DNA from: Mycolicibacterium litorale
GTDB lineage: Bacteria > Actinomycetota > Actinomycetes > Mycobacteriales > Mycobacteriaceae
DNA length: 64,000 nt
Reading direction: 5' to 3'
Assembly (NCBI RefSeq): GCF_014218295.1
Contig: NZ_AP023287.1
Coordinates: forward strand, 1,798,001 to 1,862,000
The notes under the pieces were generated by a model. That model had not been told where the DNA came from. It ran no database searches and was given only the letters and a program-made list of their open reading frames with translations. Shown here in pieces: positions 34,872 through 42,518 of the stretch; the stretch's first letter is position 1, and the number at the start of each line of letters is the position of its first letter. A program made the translations under genes and the position numbers.

Positions 34872-34885
34872 CTGTCAAGTGACAG
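34872..34885. promoter_or_regulatory. Island operator 4 (over promoter of transporter operon)
   Basis: CTGTCA-AG-TGACAG, preceded by GAAAA exactly as operator 2. It lies 86 bp before the ABC ATPase start, where it would overlap the promoter if the GlnR box sits near -49. Confidence 0.75.
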
Positions 34886-34970
34886 GCGGGCGGTTCACCG
34901 GTGTGCCGCTCCATCGCCACGTCGAACCGGCCGCTCGGCCCACTTCGACCCCAGCCGCAGGAGCGTTCCG

Positions 34971-36971
34971 ATGGGCATCTCGGCGGGCATCGCCGTCTCC
35001 GAAGCCGAGGTGGCGCCGGCGACGCAGGATCCGGTCGCCACCGTCGGTGACCTGCGGGTGACGTTCCGCCGCAACGGTCGCGCCATCCACGCCCTGCGCG
35101 GGGTGTCGCTGGCCATCGCGCCAGGTGAGATCCTCGGACTCGTCGGCGAATCCGGTTCCGGCAAAAGCGTTCTGGGTTTCAGCCTGCTCGGCCTGCTGCC
35201 CGGCAACGCCACCACCACCGGCACCGTCCGCGTCGCGGGCTCCGACATGGTCCGCGGCGATCCGAAGGCGTTGCGCAAAGTCCGTCGCCTGGACCTCGGC
35301 GCGGTGTTCCAGGATCCGATGACGTCGCTGAACCCGACCATGCGCATCGGCAGACAGGTGGCCGAGGCGGCGGGCAGTGACGAGGAGGCGCTGCGCCTGT
35401 TGACCGCCGTCGGGATCCCCGAGCCCGCCCGTCGGATGCGGGCGTTCCCGCACGAACTGTCCGGCGGGCTGCGGCAGCGGGTGATGATCGCGATCGCCAT
35501 CGCCGGCGACCCGGACCTCATCGTCGCCGACGAACCGACCACCGCGCTCGACGTGACCGTGCAGGCTCAGGTGCTGCGCCTGCTGCGGCGCCTGCGCGAC
35601 GAGATCGGTTGCAGCATCGTGCTGATCACCCACGACCTCGGCGTCGCCGCCCAGATCTCCGACCGCATCGCGGTGCTCTACGCCGGCCGCATCGCCGAGA
35701 TCGGTCCCAGTGCTGCGGTGCTCGCCACACCGGCGCACCCCTACACCCACGGGTTGCTGCGCTCCCGGCTGACACTCGACACCGCACGGGACCGCCCCCT
35801 GGCCGCGCTCGCCGGCGCGGTGCCCAGCGCCGTCACCCCGCTACCCGGCTGTGCCTTCGTGCCTCGGTGCGCGCTGGCCACCGACGCCTGCAACACCGCG
35901 CCACCGGACCCGATCGCGGTCGCCGCCGGACGGGTCAGCGCCTGCATTCGGCCGTTCGACCAGGTCGCGGAACGTCTCGGCGCAGCGGTCACCAACACCG
36001 CGGACACCTTTCCCGCGGTCGCCCCCGACCGTGCGGAGATGCCGCCCTCGGTCGTCGTGCGCGACGTCACCAAGACCTTCTCGGTCGCGCGGCGATGGCT
36101 GGACCGGTCGCCCGACGGCGACGGCAAACTGCATGCGCTGCGCGGAGTCTCGGTGCGCGTCGGACACGGGGAGTCGATCGCGCTGGTCGGTGAGAGCGGG
36201 TCGGGCAAGTCCACCCTGCTGCGCGTCATCGCGGGACTGGAGCCGCCGTCGTCGGGTTCTGTGGAGCTCGCCGGTGACCAGCGCCCGCAGATGGTGTTCC
36301 AGGATGCGGGTGCGTCGCTGACACCGTGGTTGTCGGTCGGTGAGCTGATCGGCGAACGGCTGCGACGCGCGGGGCTGTCGCGGGCCAGGCGCCGGGACCG
36401 GGTCGCCGAGGTGCTCGAGCGGGTTGGGCTGCCCGCCGACATCGCGAAGTCACGTGCCGGTCAGCTGTCGGGCGGTCAGCGCCAACGGGTCTCGCTGGCC
36501 CGCGCGACCGTCGTACCCCCCGAGGTGCTGCTGTGTGACGAGCCGACGAGCGCACTGGACGTCTCCCTGGCCGCGTCGGTGCTCAACCTGATCGGCGAAC
36601 TGCGGCGCAGCCTCGACATGTCCGTGGTGTTCGTCACCCACGACCTGTCGGTGGCGCGGGTGGTCGCCGACCGCATCGCCGTGATGTACCTCGGACGCAT
36701 CGTCGAGATCGGCCCCGCCGAGAAGGTGATCGCCCGGCCGGCACACCCGTACACCCAGGCGCTGGTCGATTCGATACCGGATCTGGGGCATGAACCGCGG
36801 TCACTGTCGGGTGAGCCGGCCAGTCCGCTGTCGCCACCGACCGGATGCGCCTTCCACCCGCGGTGCCCGCTGGCGATCGACGCGTGCGCCGACACCGGGC
36901 TCGACGTCCGGCTCGAGGGTTACCCCGGCAACCCCCACCAGGTCGCCTGCATCGAGCGGAAGGCCGTCTGA
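34971..36971 (+). CDS. Fused double ATPase of a peptide/nickel-type ABC importer (DppD-DppF fusion)
   Basis: 666 residues from ATG 34971 (GGAG upstream). Two complete ABC modules. The first has Walker A GESGSGKS, signature ELSGGLRQRVMIAIAIA and Walker B LIVADEPTTALD. The second has GESGSGKSTLLRV, QLSGGQRQRVSLARA and LLCDEPTSALD. Each is followed by the oligopeptide-transporter C-terminal motif with cysteines (GCAFVPRCALATDAC; GCAFHPRCPLAIDAC), which can hold an Fe-S cluster in this family. It powers uptake through the two permeases encoded next. The stop overlaps the next ATG by one base. Confidence 0.88.
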   Translation: MGISAGIAVSEAEVAPATQDPVATVGDLRVTFRRNGRAIHALRGVSLAIAPGEILGLVGESGSGKSVLGFSLLGLLPGNATTTGTVRVAGSDMVRGDPKALRKVRRLDLGAVFQDPMTSLNPTMRIGRQVAEAAGSDEEALRLLTAVGIPEPARRMRAFPHELSGGLRQRVMIAIAIAGDPDLIVADEPTTALDVTVQAQVLRLLRRLRDEIGCSIVLITHDLGVAAQISDRIAVLYAGRIAEIGPSAAVLATPAHPYTHGLLRSRLTLDTARDRPLAALAGAVPSAVTPLPGCAFVPRCALATDACNTAPPDPIAVAAGRVSACIRPFDQVAERLGAAVTNTADTFPAVAPDRAEMPPSVVVRDVTKTFSVARRWLDRSPDGDGKLHALRGVSVRVGHGESIALVGESGSGKSTLLRVIAGLEPPSSGSVELAGDQRPQMVFQDAGASLTPWLSVGELIGERLRRAGLSRARRRDRVAEVLERVGLPADIAKSRAGQLSGGQRQRVSLARATVVPPEVLLCDEPTSALDVSLAASVLNLIGELRRSLDMSVVFVTHDLSVARVVADRIAVMYLGRIVEIGPAEKVIARPAHPYTQALVDSIPDLGHEPRSLSGEPASPLSPPTGCAFHPRCPLAIDACADTGLDVRLEGYPGNPHQVACIERKAV

Positions 36972-37840
36972 TGGCGGTGGCACTGCCCGCACCACCCGCG
37001 ATGGTGCGGACGAGGCGGCGGGTACTTGCCCTGCCGCAGTCCCGCTCGGCGGTGGTGAACTGGATCGGCTTCTCGCTCGTCGTCGTCGTCACGTTGATCG
37101 CGATCGCGGTGCCGGTGTTGTCGCCCTACGATCCGTTGCTGCCGGTGGGAATGCCCCTGCAGGCGCCCGGCGTCGACGGATTCCTCCTCGGCACCGACAG
37201 TGTTGGCCGAGACATCCTGTCCCGCGTGCTCTACGGCGCCCGCTCGAGCTGGTTCGCGGCGCTGGCCGTGGTGGCGATCGGGCTGTTCATCGGTGGCCTG
37301 ATCGGGTTGATCGCGGGGACGGCAGGCGGCTGGATCGACGCGACGCTGATGCGGATCACCGACGCCTTCCTGTCGCTGCCCGCCCCGGTCCTCGCGATCG
37401 CGGTCGTCGCCGCGCTCGGTCCCGGTTTCCTGCACACGCTGATCGCGGTGTCCATCGTCTGGTGGCCGTTCTACGCCCGCCTGGTGCGCGGTGAGATCGC
37501 CCAGCTCGCGGCCCGCCCGCACATCGAAGCCGCCAAACTCGCCGGCGTCGGGCCCGTCCGGCTGGCCCGCCGCCACCTGCTGCCCGGTGCGGTGCCCAAC
37601 GCGGTGGTCGCGGCGAGCCTCGACATCGGCACGCTCATCCTCACCCTGGCCGCGCTGTCGTTCCTCGGGCTCGGCCAGTCCGCACCGGCCCCCGAGCTCG
37701 GCGCCGATTCGGCGCGCAACCTCAGCTACTTCCTGCAGCAGTGGTGGATACCGGTCATGCCCGGAGTCGGGGTCCTGGTCCTCGCGGTGGTGGGCAACAT
37801 CGCGGGCGACTGCCTGCGCAACCTGATGAAGAAGACGTAG
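36971..37840 (+). CDS. ABC importer permease, DppC type
   Basis: 289 residues from ATG 36971. It has an N-terminal membrane helix (VVNWIGFSLVVVVTLIAIAVPVLSPYDP), the DppC hallmark GTDSVGRDILSRVLYGARSSWF, five further helices, and the ATPase-docking EAA loop (ARPHIEAAKLAGVGPVRLARRHLLPGAVPN). It forms half of the channel with the permease at 37881. Permeases of this type move peptides, nickel chelates, glycans or opine-like compounds. The order (ATPase, C-type, B-type, then binding protein) differs from the common A-B-C-D-F order. Confidence 0.85.
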   Translation: MAVALPAPPAMVRTRRRVLALPQSRSAVVNWIGFSLVVVVTLIAIAVPVLSPYDPLLPVGMPLQAPGVDGFLLGTDSVGRDILSRVLYGARSSWFAALAVVAIGLFIGGLIGLIAGTAGGWIDATLMRITDAFLSLPAPVLAIAVVAALGPGFLHTLIAVSIVWWPFYARLVRGEIAQLAARPHIEAAKLAGVGPVRLARRHLLPGAVPNAVVAASLDIGTLILTLAALSFLGLGQSAPAPELGADSARNLSYFLQQWWIPVMPGVGVLVLAVVGNIAGDCLRNLMKKT

Positions 37841-37880
37841 GGGACGCGATGAGCGCTTGCGCGAAGAGCAGGAGGGTGTG

Positions 37881-38885
37881 ATGCGGACCTTCGTGACCAC
37901 CCGGATCGCCGCCATGCTGGCGATCCTCGTCGCGCTGACCGGCGTGATGTTCGTCCTCGCCCACATCTCGCCGCTGGACCCGGTCAAGGGGCAACTCGGT
38001 GCGCAGTCCTCACAGGAGGCGGTCGCCGCCCGCCGGGAGGCGCTCGGCCTCAACGAACCACTGCTGGTGCAGTTCTGGAACTACCTGACGGGTGCGGTGA
38101 CGGGAGACCTCGGCACGTCGTACCGCACCCGCCATCCCGTCGCGTCCGATCTCGGTGACTTCCTGCCCGCGACATTGGAACTGGCGCTGGTCGGCATCGC
38201 CATCGCCCTGCTGCTCGCCGCGCTGCTGGCGTTCAGCACCGCGCTCAAGTGGCGTGGTTCGGCGGTGCTGCGGGCGGTGCTGTTCACCGGTTCGTCGGCG
38301 CCGATGTTCCTGCTCGGCATTCTGGGCCTGATCGTGTTCTATCAACAGCTGGGCTGGGTTCCGGCCAACGGCCGCACCGGCATCACGGATCTGCCGTCGG
38401 GTCCGACCGGCCTGCTCATCGTCGACGGACTGCTGCACGCCCGGTTCGACGTCGTCATCGACGCACTGCACCACCTGCTGCTGCCCGCGGTGGTCATCGC
38501 CATCGGTCCCGCGGTGGCGATCGGCCGGGTGCTGCGGTCGAGTCTGCTCGCCGACATCGACAGCGACTACGCCAGAACCGCACGCGCCAAGGGTCTTTCG
38601 GAAGGCCGGATCATGGCCGGCCACGTGCTGCGCAACTCGGTCGGCGCGGCGCTGTCGATGACCGGGCTACAGATCGGCCTGATGTTCTCCGGTGTGCTCG
38701 TCGTCGAGCAGGTGTTCGGCTGGCCGGGGATCGGCCAGTACATCGCCCAGAGCATCCCGGTCGCCGATTTCCCCGCGATCGCCGGCGTGACGCTGATGCT
38801 CGGCGCGCTCTACGTCTTCATCAACACCATGGTGGACCTCCTGCAGGCGGCCGCCGACCCGCGTATCACCGTCAAAGGAGGATAA
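37881..38885 (+). CDS. ABC importer permease, DppB type
   Basis: 334 residues from ATG 37881 with GGAGG six bases upstream (an in-frame ATG at 37857 lacks this). The DppB hallmarks are the first helix and motif (FVTTRIAAMLAILVALTGVMFVLAHISPLDPVKG), the periplasmic GDLGTSYRTRHPV, the EAA loop (YARTARAKGLSEGRIMAGHVLRNS) and VVEQVFGWPGIGQYIAQSIPVADFPAI. It pairs with the DppC-type subunit. The gene ends directly at the next start (TAA then GTG). Confidence 0.85.
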   Translation: MRTFVTTRIAAMLAILVALTGVMFVLAHISPLDPVKGQLGAQSSQEAVAARREALGLNEPLLVQFWNYLTGAVTGDLGTSYRTRHPVASDLGDFLPATLELALVGIAIALLLAALLAFSTALKWRGSAVLRAVLFTGSSAPMFLLGILGLIVFYQQLGWVPANGRTGITDLPSGPTGLLIVDGLLHARFDVVIDALHHLLLPAVVIAIGPAVAIGRVLRSSLLADIDSDYARTARAKGLSEGRIMAGHVLRNSVGAALSMTGLQIGLMFSGVLVVEQVFGWPGIGQYIAQSIPVADFPAIAGVTLMLGALYVFINTMVDLLQAAADPRITVKGG

Positions 38886-39536
38886 GTGCCCCAACAACCA
38901 CTCATCGTGGGCAACCCCGTGCTCGTGGTCGTCGACATCCAGCAGGGCGGAGGGATGCCGGCCGACGAGGTGGGCATCGACCACATGCCCGGTCATGCCG
39001 AAAGGGTCGCCCGCGCAGAGCAACTCGTTGCCGCGGCACGTGCCGCCGACATTCCGGTGGTGTTCTTCCAGGAGGTGCACCGGCCCAGCGGCGTGGACTT
39101 CGGCCGTGAACTCGACGGGACCGAGGGCGTGCACTGCGTCGCGGGGCGTCCCGGCACCGACCTCGAACCGTCGCTGCGCCCGCTGCCGGACCGCGACGAC
39201 CGTGAGTTCCACATCGTCAAACGCCGCTACTCCGGGTTCATCGGCACCGAATTCGACATCGTCTTGCGCGGATTGAAGGCCTCGACGCTGATCCTCATCG
39301 GTGGGCTGACCGATGTGTGCGTCCACTACACGTTCGCCGACGCCCATCAGCGCGACTACTACGTGCGCGTGGTCTCCGACTGCGTCGGCGGATCGTCGCA
39401 GTACCGCCACGATGCCGCGCTCGACGCGATGGAGTACCTGCAGACGGGCGCGCTGCGCACCACCGAGGAGATCCTCGCCGCATTCGGCGCCTCGGCACCC
39501 GCCGAGGCGCCCGTCCTCGAAGGAGCCGCTCGATGA
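38886..39536 (+). CDS. Isochorismatase-like cysteine hydrolase
   Basis: 216 residues from GTG 38886 with AGGAGG upstream. The catalytic triad is Asp17 (VVVDIQ), Lys112 (IVKRRYSGF) and Cys145 (GLTDVCVHYT), with the cis-peptide GGLTDVC. The family cleaves C-N bonds of amides and ureides: N-carbamoylsarcosine, ureidoacrylate, biuret, nicotinamide. In an operon beside an allophanate hydrolase gene a biuret-like or ureido substrate is possible, since biuret hydrolase makes allophanate. The sequence does not decide between these. It overlaps the binding-protein gene (ATGA). Confidence 0.82.
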   Translation: MPQQPLIVGNPVLVVVDIQQGGGMPADEVGIDHMPGHAERVARAEQLVAAARAADIPVVFFQEVHRPSGVDFGRELDGTEGVHCVAGRPGTDLEPSLRPLPDRDDREFHIVKRRYSGFIGTEFDIVLRGLKASTLILIGGLTDVCVHYTFADAHQRDYYVRVVSDCVGGSSQYRHDAALDAMEYLQTGALRTTEEILAAFGASAPAEAPVLEGAAR

Positions 39537-41116
39537 TGCGCCGCCGCCTATTCGCGATCACCGCGGTCGCCGCGGTGGCCGCGCTGACCTCGAGCGCCTG
39601 CGGCGGTTCGGATTCCGGTGGCGGCGAACCCAACGCCGCACCCACCGACAAGGTGCTGCACGTGTCGTTCCTGCAGGACCCCGGACAGCCGCCGGATCCG
39701 GACATCTTCTACGCCGGCCAGGGCCTGCTGCTCACCACCAACGTGTACGAGGGACTGCTGCAGTACAAGGGCGGTACCGACAAACCGGAGATCGAACCGC
39801 TGTTGGCCACGGAGTGGACCGAGTCGCCCGACCACCGGGTGTTCACGTTCAAACTGCGTGAGGGGGTCACCTTCCACGACGGAACGCCGTTCACGTCCGC
39901 GGCGGTCAAGGCGTCCTTCGACCGGCGGCTGGCCGTGGACCAAGGCCCGGCCTACATGGTCAAAGACGTCGAATCCATCACCACGCAGGGCGATCACGAC
40001 GTCACGATCACCTTGAAGACGCCGAATGCGGCGTTCCTCGACTACCTCGCGTGTCCGTACGGACCGAGGATGGTCAGCCCGACGGGGCTGGCCGCCAACG
40101 CCGGCGGCGACAACGCGCAGACCTACCTGACCACCCACGACCTCGGCACCGGCCCGTACACGCTGACCGCGGCCGAGGTCGGCTCCCGGTACGCGCTGGC
40201 CGCCTACCCCGGATACTGGGGCGACAAGCCGTATTTCGAGCAGGTCGAGATCCCGGTCATCACCGACGTGTCGGCGCAGCAGCTGCAGTTCAACAACGGG
40301 CAGATCGCCGCGATCATGCACGACCTGCCGTCCTCGGCGGTTGAGTCCTACCTGAACGACGACAAGTACGCGAATTACTCGCTGCCGACCATGATGTCGA
40401 ACTATCTCTACCTCAACCCGCGCCGCGGCATGCTGACCGACCCGCAGAACCGCAAGGCGCTGCTGGCCGCGATCGACGTCGACACGCTGGTGAAGCAGAC
40501 CTACTTCGGACGCGGCAAGAAGGCCGAACAGCTGTACCCGCCGAACATGATCGCCCCGGAACTCGCCCGGCAGAACGTCACACACGACCCGTCGCTGCTG
40601 AGCGGCATCGCGGCCGGCCTGCCTGCCGACCAGAAGACCCTCACCATCGGATACGACTCCTCCAACCCCGACAACCAGCTGATCAACAACCTGATCCAGA
40701 CGCAGCTGGCCGCCGCCGGGCTCAACGCCAAGGTGCAGAGCTACCCGACCTCGGAGATCTACGGCTGGATCGGCAACGACGCCCCTAACGCGCCGGACAT
40801 CCTCACCGGTACGGCGTGGCCGGACGCGCCGTCGCCCTACACGTGGGGTCACATCTCCTGGGACGCCGACGGCGGCCTGAACTACCTCGGCTGCTCGGCG
40901 CCGCCGATCACCAGCGCGCTCGCGCGCGGCCTGCAAACCGGTGACCCACAGGCGTTCTCGGAGGCCGCCGATGCCGCCGGCGACACCGGATGCTGGCTCA
41001 ACATCGCCGACGTCAACGACTTCGTGGTCGCTCAACCCTGGCTGAAGGGCGTCGAAGAGGCGCACGTGGTGACCAACCCGAACTCGCTGCGGCTGTTCGA
41101 ACTGTCGGTGGGCTGA
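39533..41116 (+). CDS. ABC importer substrate-binding lipoprotein (family 5)
   Basis: 527 residues from ATG 39533. The signal peptide ends in the lipobox LTSSAC (Cys23), followed by a Gly/Ser linker, so the protein is anchored outside the membrane. The SBP_bac_5 pattern is clear: LTTNVYEGLLQYKGG, LATEWTESPDHRVFTFKLREGVTFHDGTPFTSAAVKASFDR, TGPYTL and NPRRGMLTDPQNRKALLAAIDVDTLVK. The family binds peptides and many other solutes, so the ligand must be tested. It is the specificity component of the importer and overlaps its neighbours on both sides. Confidence 0.87.
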   Translation: MMRRRLFAITAVAAVAALTSSACGGSDSGGGEPNAAPTDKVLHVSFLQDPGQPPDPDIFYAGQGLLLTTNVYEGLLQYKGGTDKPEIEPLLATEWTESPDHRVFTFKLREGVTFHDGTPFTSAAVKASFDRRLAVDQGPAYMVKDVESITTQGDHDVTITLKTPNAAFLDYLACPYGPRMVSPTGLAANAGGDNAQTYLTTHDLGTGPYTLTAAEVGSRYALAAYPGYWGDKPYFEQVEIPVITDVSAQQLQFNNGQIAAIMHDLPSSAVESYLNDDKYANYSLPTMMSNYLYLNPRRGMLTDPQNRKALLAAIDVDTLVKQTYFGRGKKAEQLYPPNMIAPELARQNVTHDPSLLSGIAAGLPADQKTLTIGYDSSNPDNQLINNLIQTQLAAAGLNAKVQSYPTSEIYGWIGNDAPNAPDILTGTAWPDAPSPYTWGHISWDADGGLNYLGCSAPPITSALARGLQTGDPQAFSEAADAAGDTGCWLNIADVNDFVVAQPWLKGVEEAHVVTNPNSLRLFELSVG

Positions 41117-41964
41117 TGGCGACGCTGGTCGGTCGCAGCGGTGTCCGGCGCATCATCCTGCTGACACTGGGCTGGGAGGATCTGCCGAAATCGGTCAGCG
41201 TGCACGGCGCGTCGGCGGGGGAGCAGCTGCGCGAACCGGTACCCGGTGTGCTGTTGCAGACCGACGGCGGCTGGGTGTTGCTGGACACCGGGTTCAACAC
41301 CGCGCTGATCCGGGATCCCTACCTGTCCAAGCGGTTCTATCCGACCGTGGAGTACCGCCCGGTGCTGCCCGGACCCGGTGAGCCGATCGAACAGGGGCTC
41401 GCCGAGGTGGGGGTGGACATCGACGAGATCCACACCGTGGCCGTGAGCCACCTGCACGTCGACCACGCCGGCGGCTTGAAGCTGTTCGCCGGCCGGGTGC
41501 CGGTGCACGCCCAGCGCCGGGAGCTGGACTACGGGCTGTCGAATCACCCGGAGCCCGAACAGCATGCGATCTTCCGGGTGGACTTCGACGACCCGCGCAT
41601 CGACTGGCGGCTGGCCGACGGGGAGGCCGAGATCGCACCGGGGATCACGGCGGTGCCGACCTACGGTCACACCCCCGGCCATCAGAGCTTCGTCGTGCAG
41701 CTCGACTCCTCGGTATCAGGGGGTGATGGGGCCGTCGACGGTTATGTGTTCGCGTTCGACGCCGCCGACCTGACCGAGAACATCGAGCACGAAAAGGCGA
41801 TCGGCGGGTTCATCGGCGTCGAACCGGAGGAGACGATCGAACCGATCCGCCGGCTCAAGAAGCTGGCCGCCGACAAGGGATTCCCCCTCATCCCCGGCCA
41901 CGACCCGCACGTGTGGCCGAAGATGACCGAACACTTCCACGAACGGTTCGGTGCGGTGTCGTGA
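41116..41964 (+). CDS. Metallo-beta-lactamase-fold hydrolase (AHL-lactonase-like)
   Basis: 282 residues from ATG 41116 (one-base overlap). Zinc ligands: H112, H114, D116, H117 (SHLHVDHAGG), then H185/H189 (YGHTPGH), the bridging Asp in VFAFDAAD and a late His (IPGHDPH). The layout (GWVLLDTGFN near 52-61, long insertion YRPVLPGPGEPIEQGLAEVGVDIDEIHTVAVSH) is that of the N-acyl-homoserine lactonase group, which opens lactones and some cyclic amides. In this operon a lactone or lactam intermediate is more likely than a quorum signal; that is inference. Confidence 0.82.
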   Translation: MATLVGRSGVRRIILLTLGWEDLPKSVSVHGASAGEQLREPVPGVLLQTDGGWVLLDTGFNTALIRDPYLSKRFYPTVEYRPVLPGPGEPIEQGLAEVGVDIDEIHTVAVSHLHVDHAGGLKLFAGRVPVHAQRRELDYGLSNHPEPEQHAIFRVDFDDPRIDWRLADGEAEIAPGITAVPTYGHTPGHQSFVVQLDSSVSGGDGAVDGYVFAFDAADLTENIEHEKAIGGFIGVEPEETIEPIRRLKKLAADKGFPLIPGHDPHVWPKMTEHFHERFGAVS

Positions 41965-42518
41965 CCGCGGTGCTGATCGACGACTGCACCGGCCTGTGGC
42001 GGCGCACCCTGCTGGTCGAGGCCGACGGATCCCGCGATGACGGCACCGATGTGGTGTGGCTGCAGGGCATCTCGGCCTATGTCGACTCCCGGGGCTTCGC
42101 CGGGGTGCTCACCCAGCGCGGCGAGGTCTTCGAGTGGCGCCGTGACTTCGACGTGCAACCGCCCGGTGAGTTCCCCGACGTGGGCAGCGTGCAGTGGGAC
42201 GGCGACACGCTGGTCGAGCGCGGTGTGCACGCCGACTACGTCGAACACTGGGTGCGCGACGGCGGACCGGTCGGACCGTGCTGGGCAGTGTGGCTGGCGC
42301 GGGTTCCGTCGCCGGCCACGCCCTCGGCGGCGGACCGACACGGACTGCTGCTGCGTGTCGGCGGACGGTTCGGGTGGGCGTGCGGAGAGCGCGTCGAGGT
42401 GGGCGCGGTCGGCGACAGCGCGTGGAACGCGCTGGACGTGGGGACGTCCGGTCCTCATCTTCGGGTCGGCGGCGTGCGCTGGGATGTTCAGCGAAGCGAA
42501 GGAGATGTGAATCTATGA
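41961..42518 (+). CDS. Unassigned beta-rich (lipocalin/HRI1-like) protein
   Basis: 185 residues from GTG 41961, overlapping both neighbours by four bases. I do not recognise a named function. The sequence is strand-rich with conserved-looking Trp/Arg positions: GLWRRTLLVEADGSRDDGTDVVWLQGISAYVDSR, EVFEWRRDFDVQPPGEFPDVGSVQWDGDTLVERG and DYVEHWVRDGG. It recalls a calycin-like barrel family (similar to HRI1) seen in proteobacteria. There is no signal peptide and no catalytic motif. A small-molecule-binding or cofactor-handling role is possible. Strict coupling in the operon shows it belongs to the pathway. Confidence 0.55.
   Translation: MTAVLIDDCTGLWRRTLLVEADGSRDDGTDVVWLQGISAYVDSRGFAGVLTQRGEVFEWRRDFDVQPPGEFPDVGSVQWDGDTLVERGVHADYVEHWVRDGGPVGPCWAVWLARVPSPATPSAADRHGLLLRVGGRFGWACGERVEVGAVGDSAWNALDVGTSGPHLRVGGVRWDVQRSEGDVNL

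Noticed and set aside
41116..41964. Quorum-quenching AHL lactonase
   Set aside because: The fold fits, but the gene is translationally coupled inside a catabolic/transport operon, so a pathway lactone or lactam is more likely than a quorum signal.
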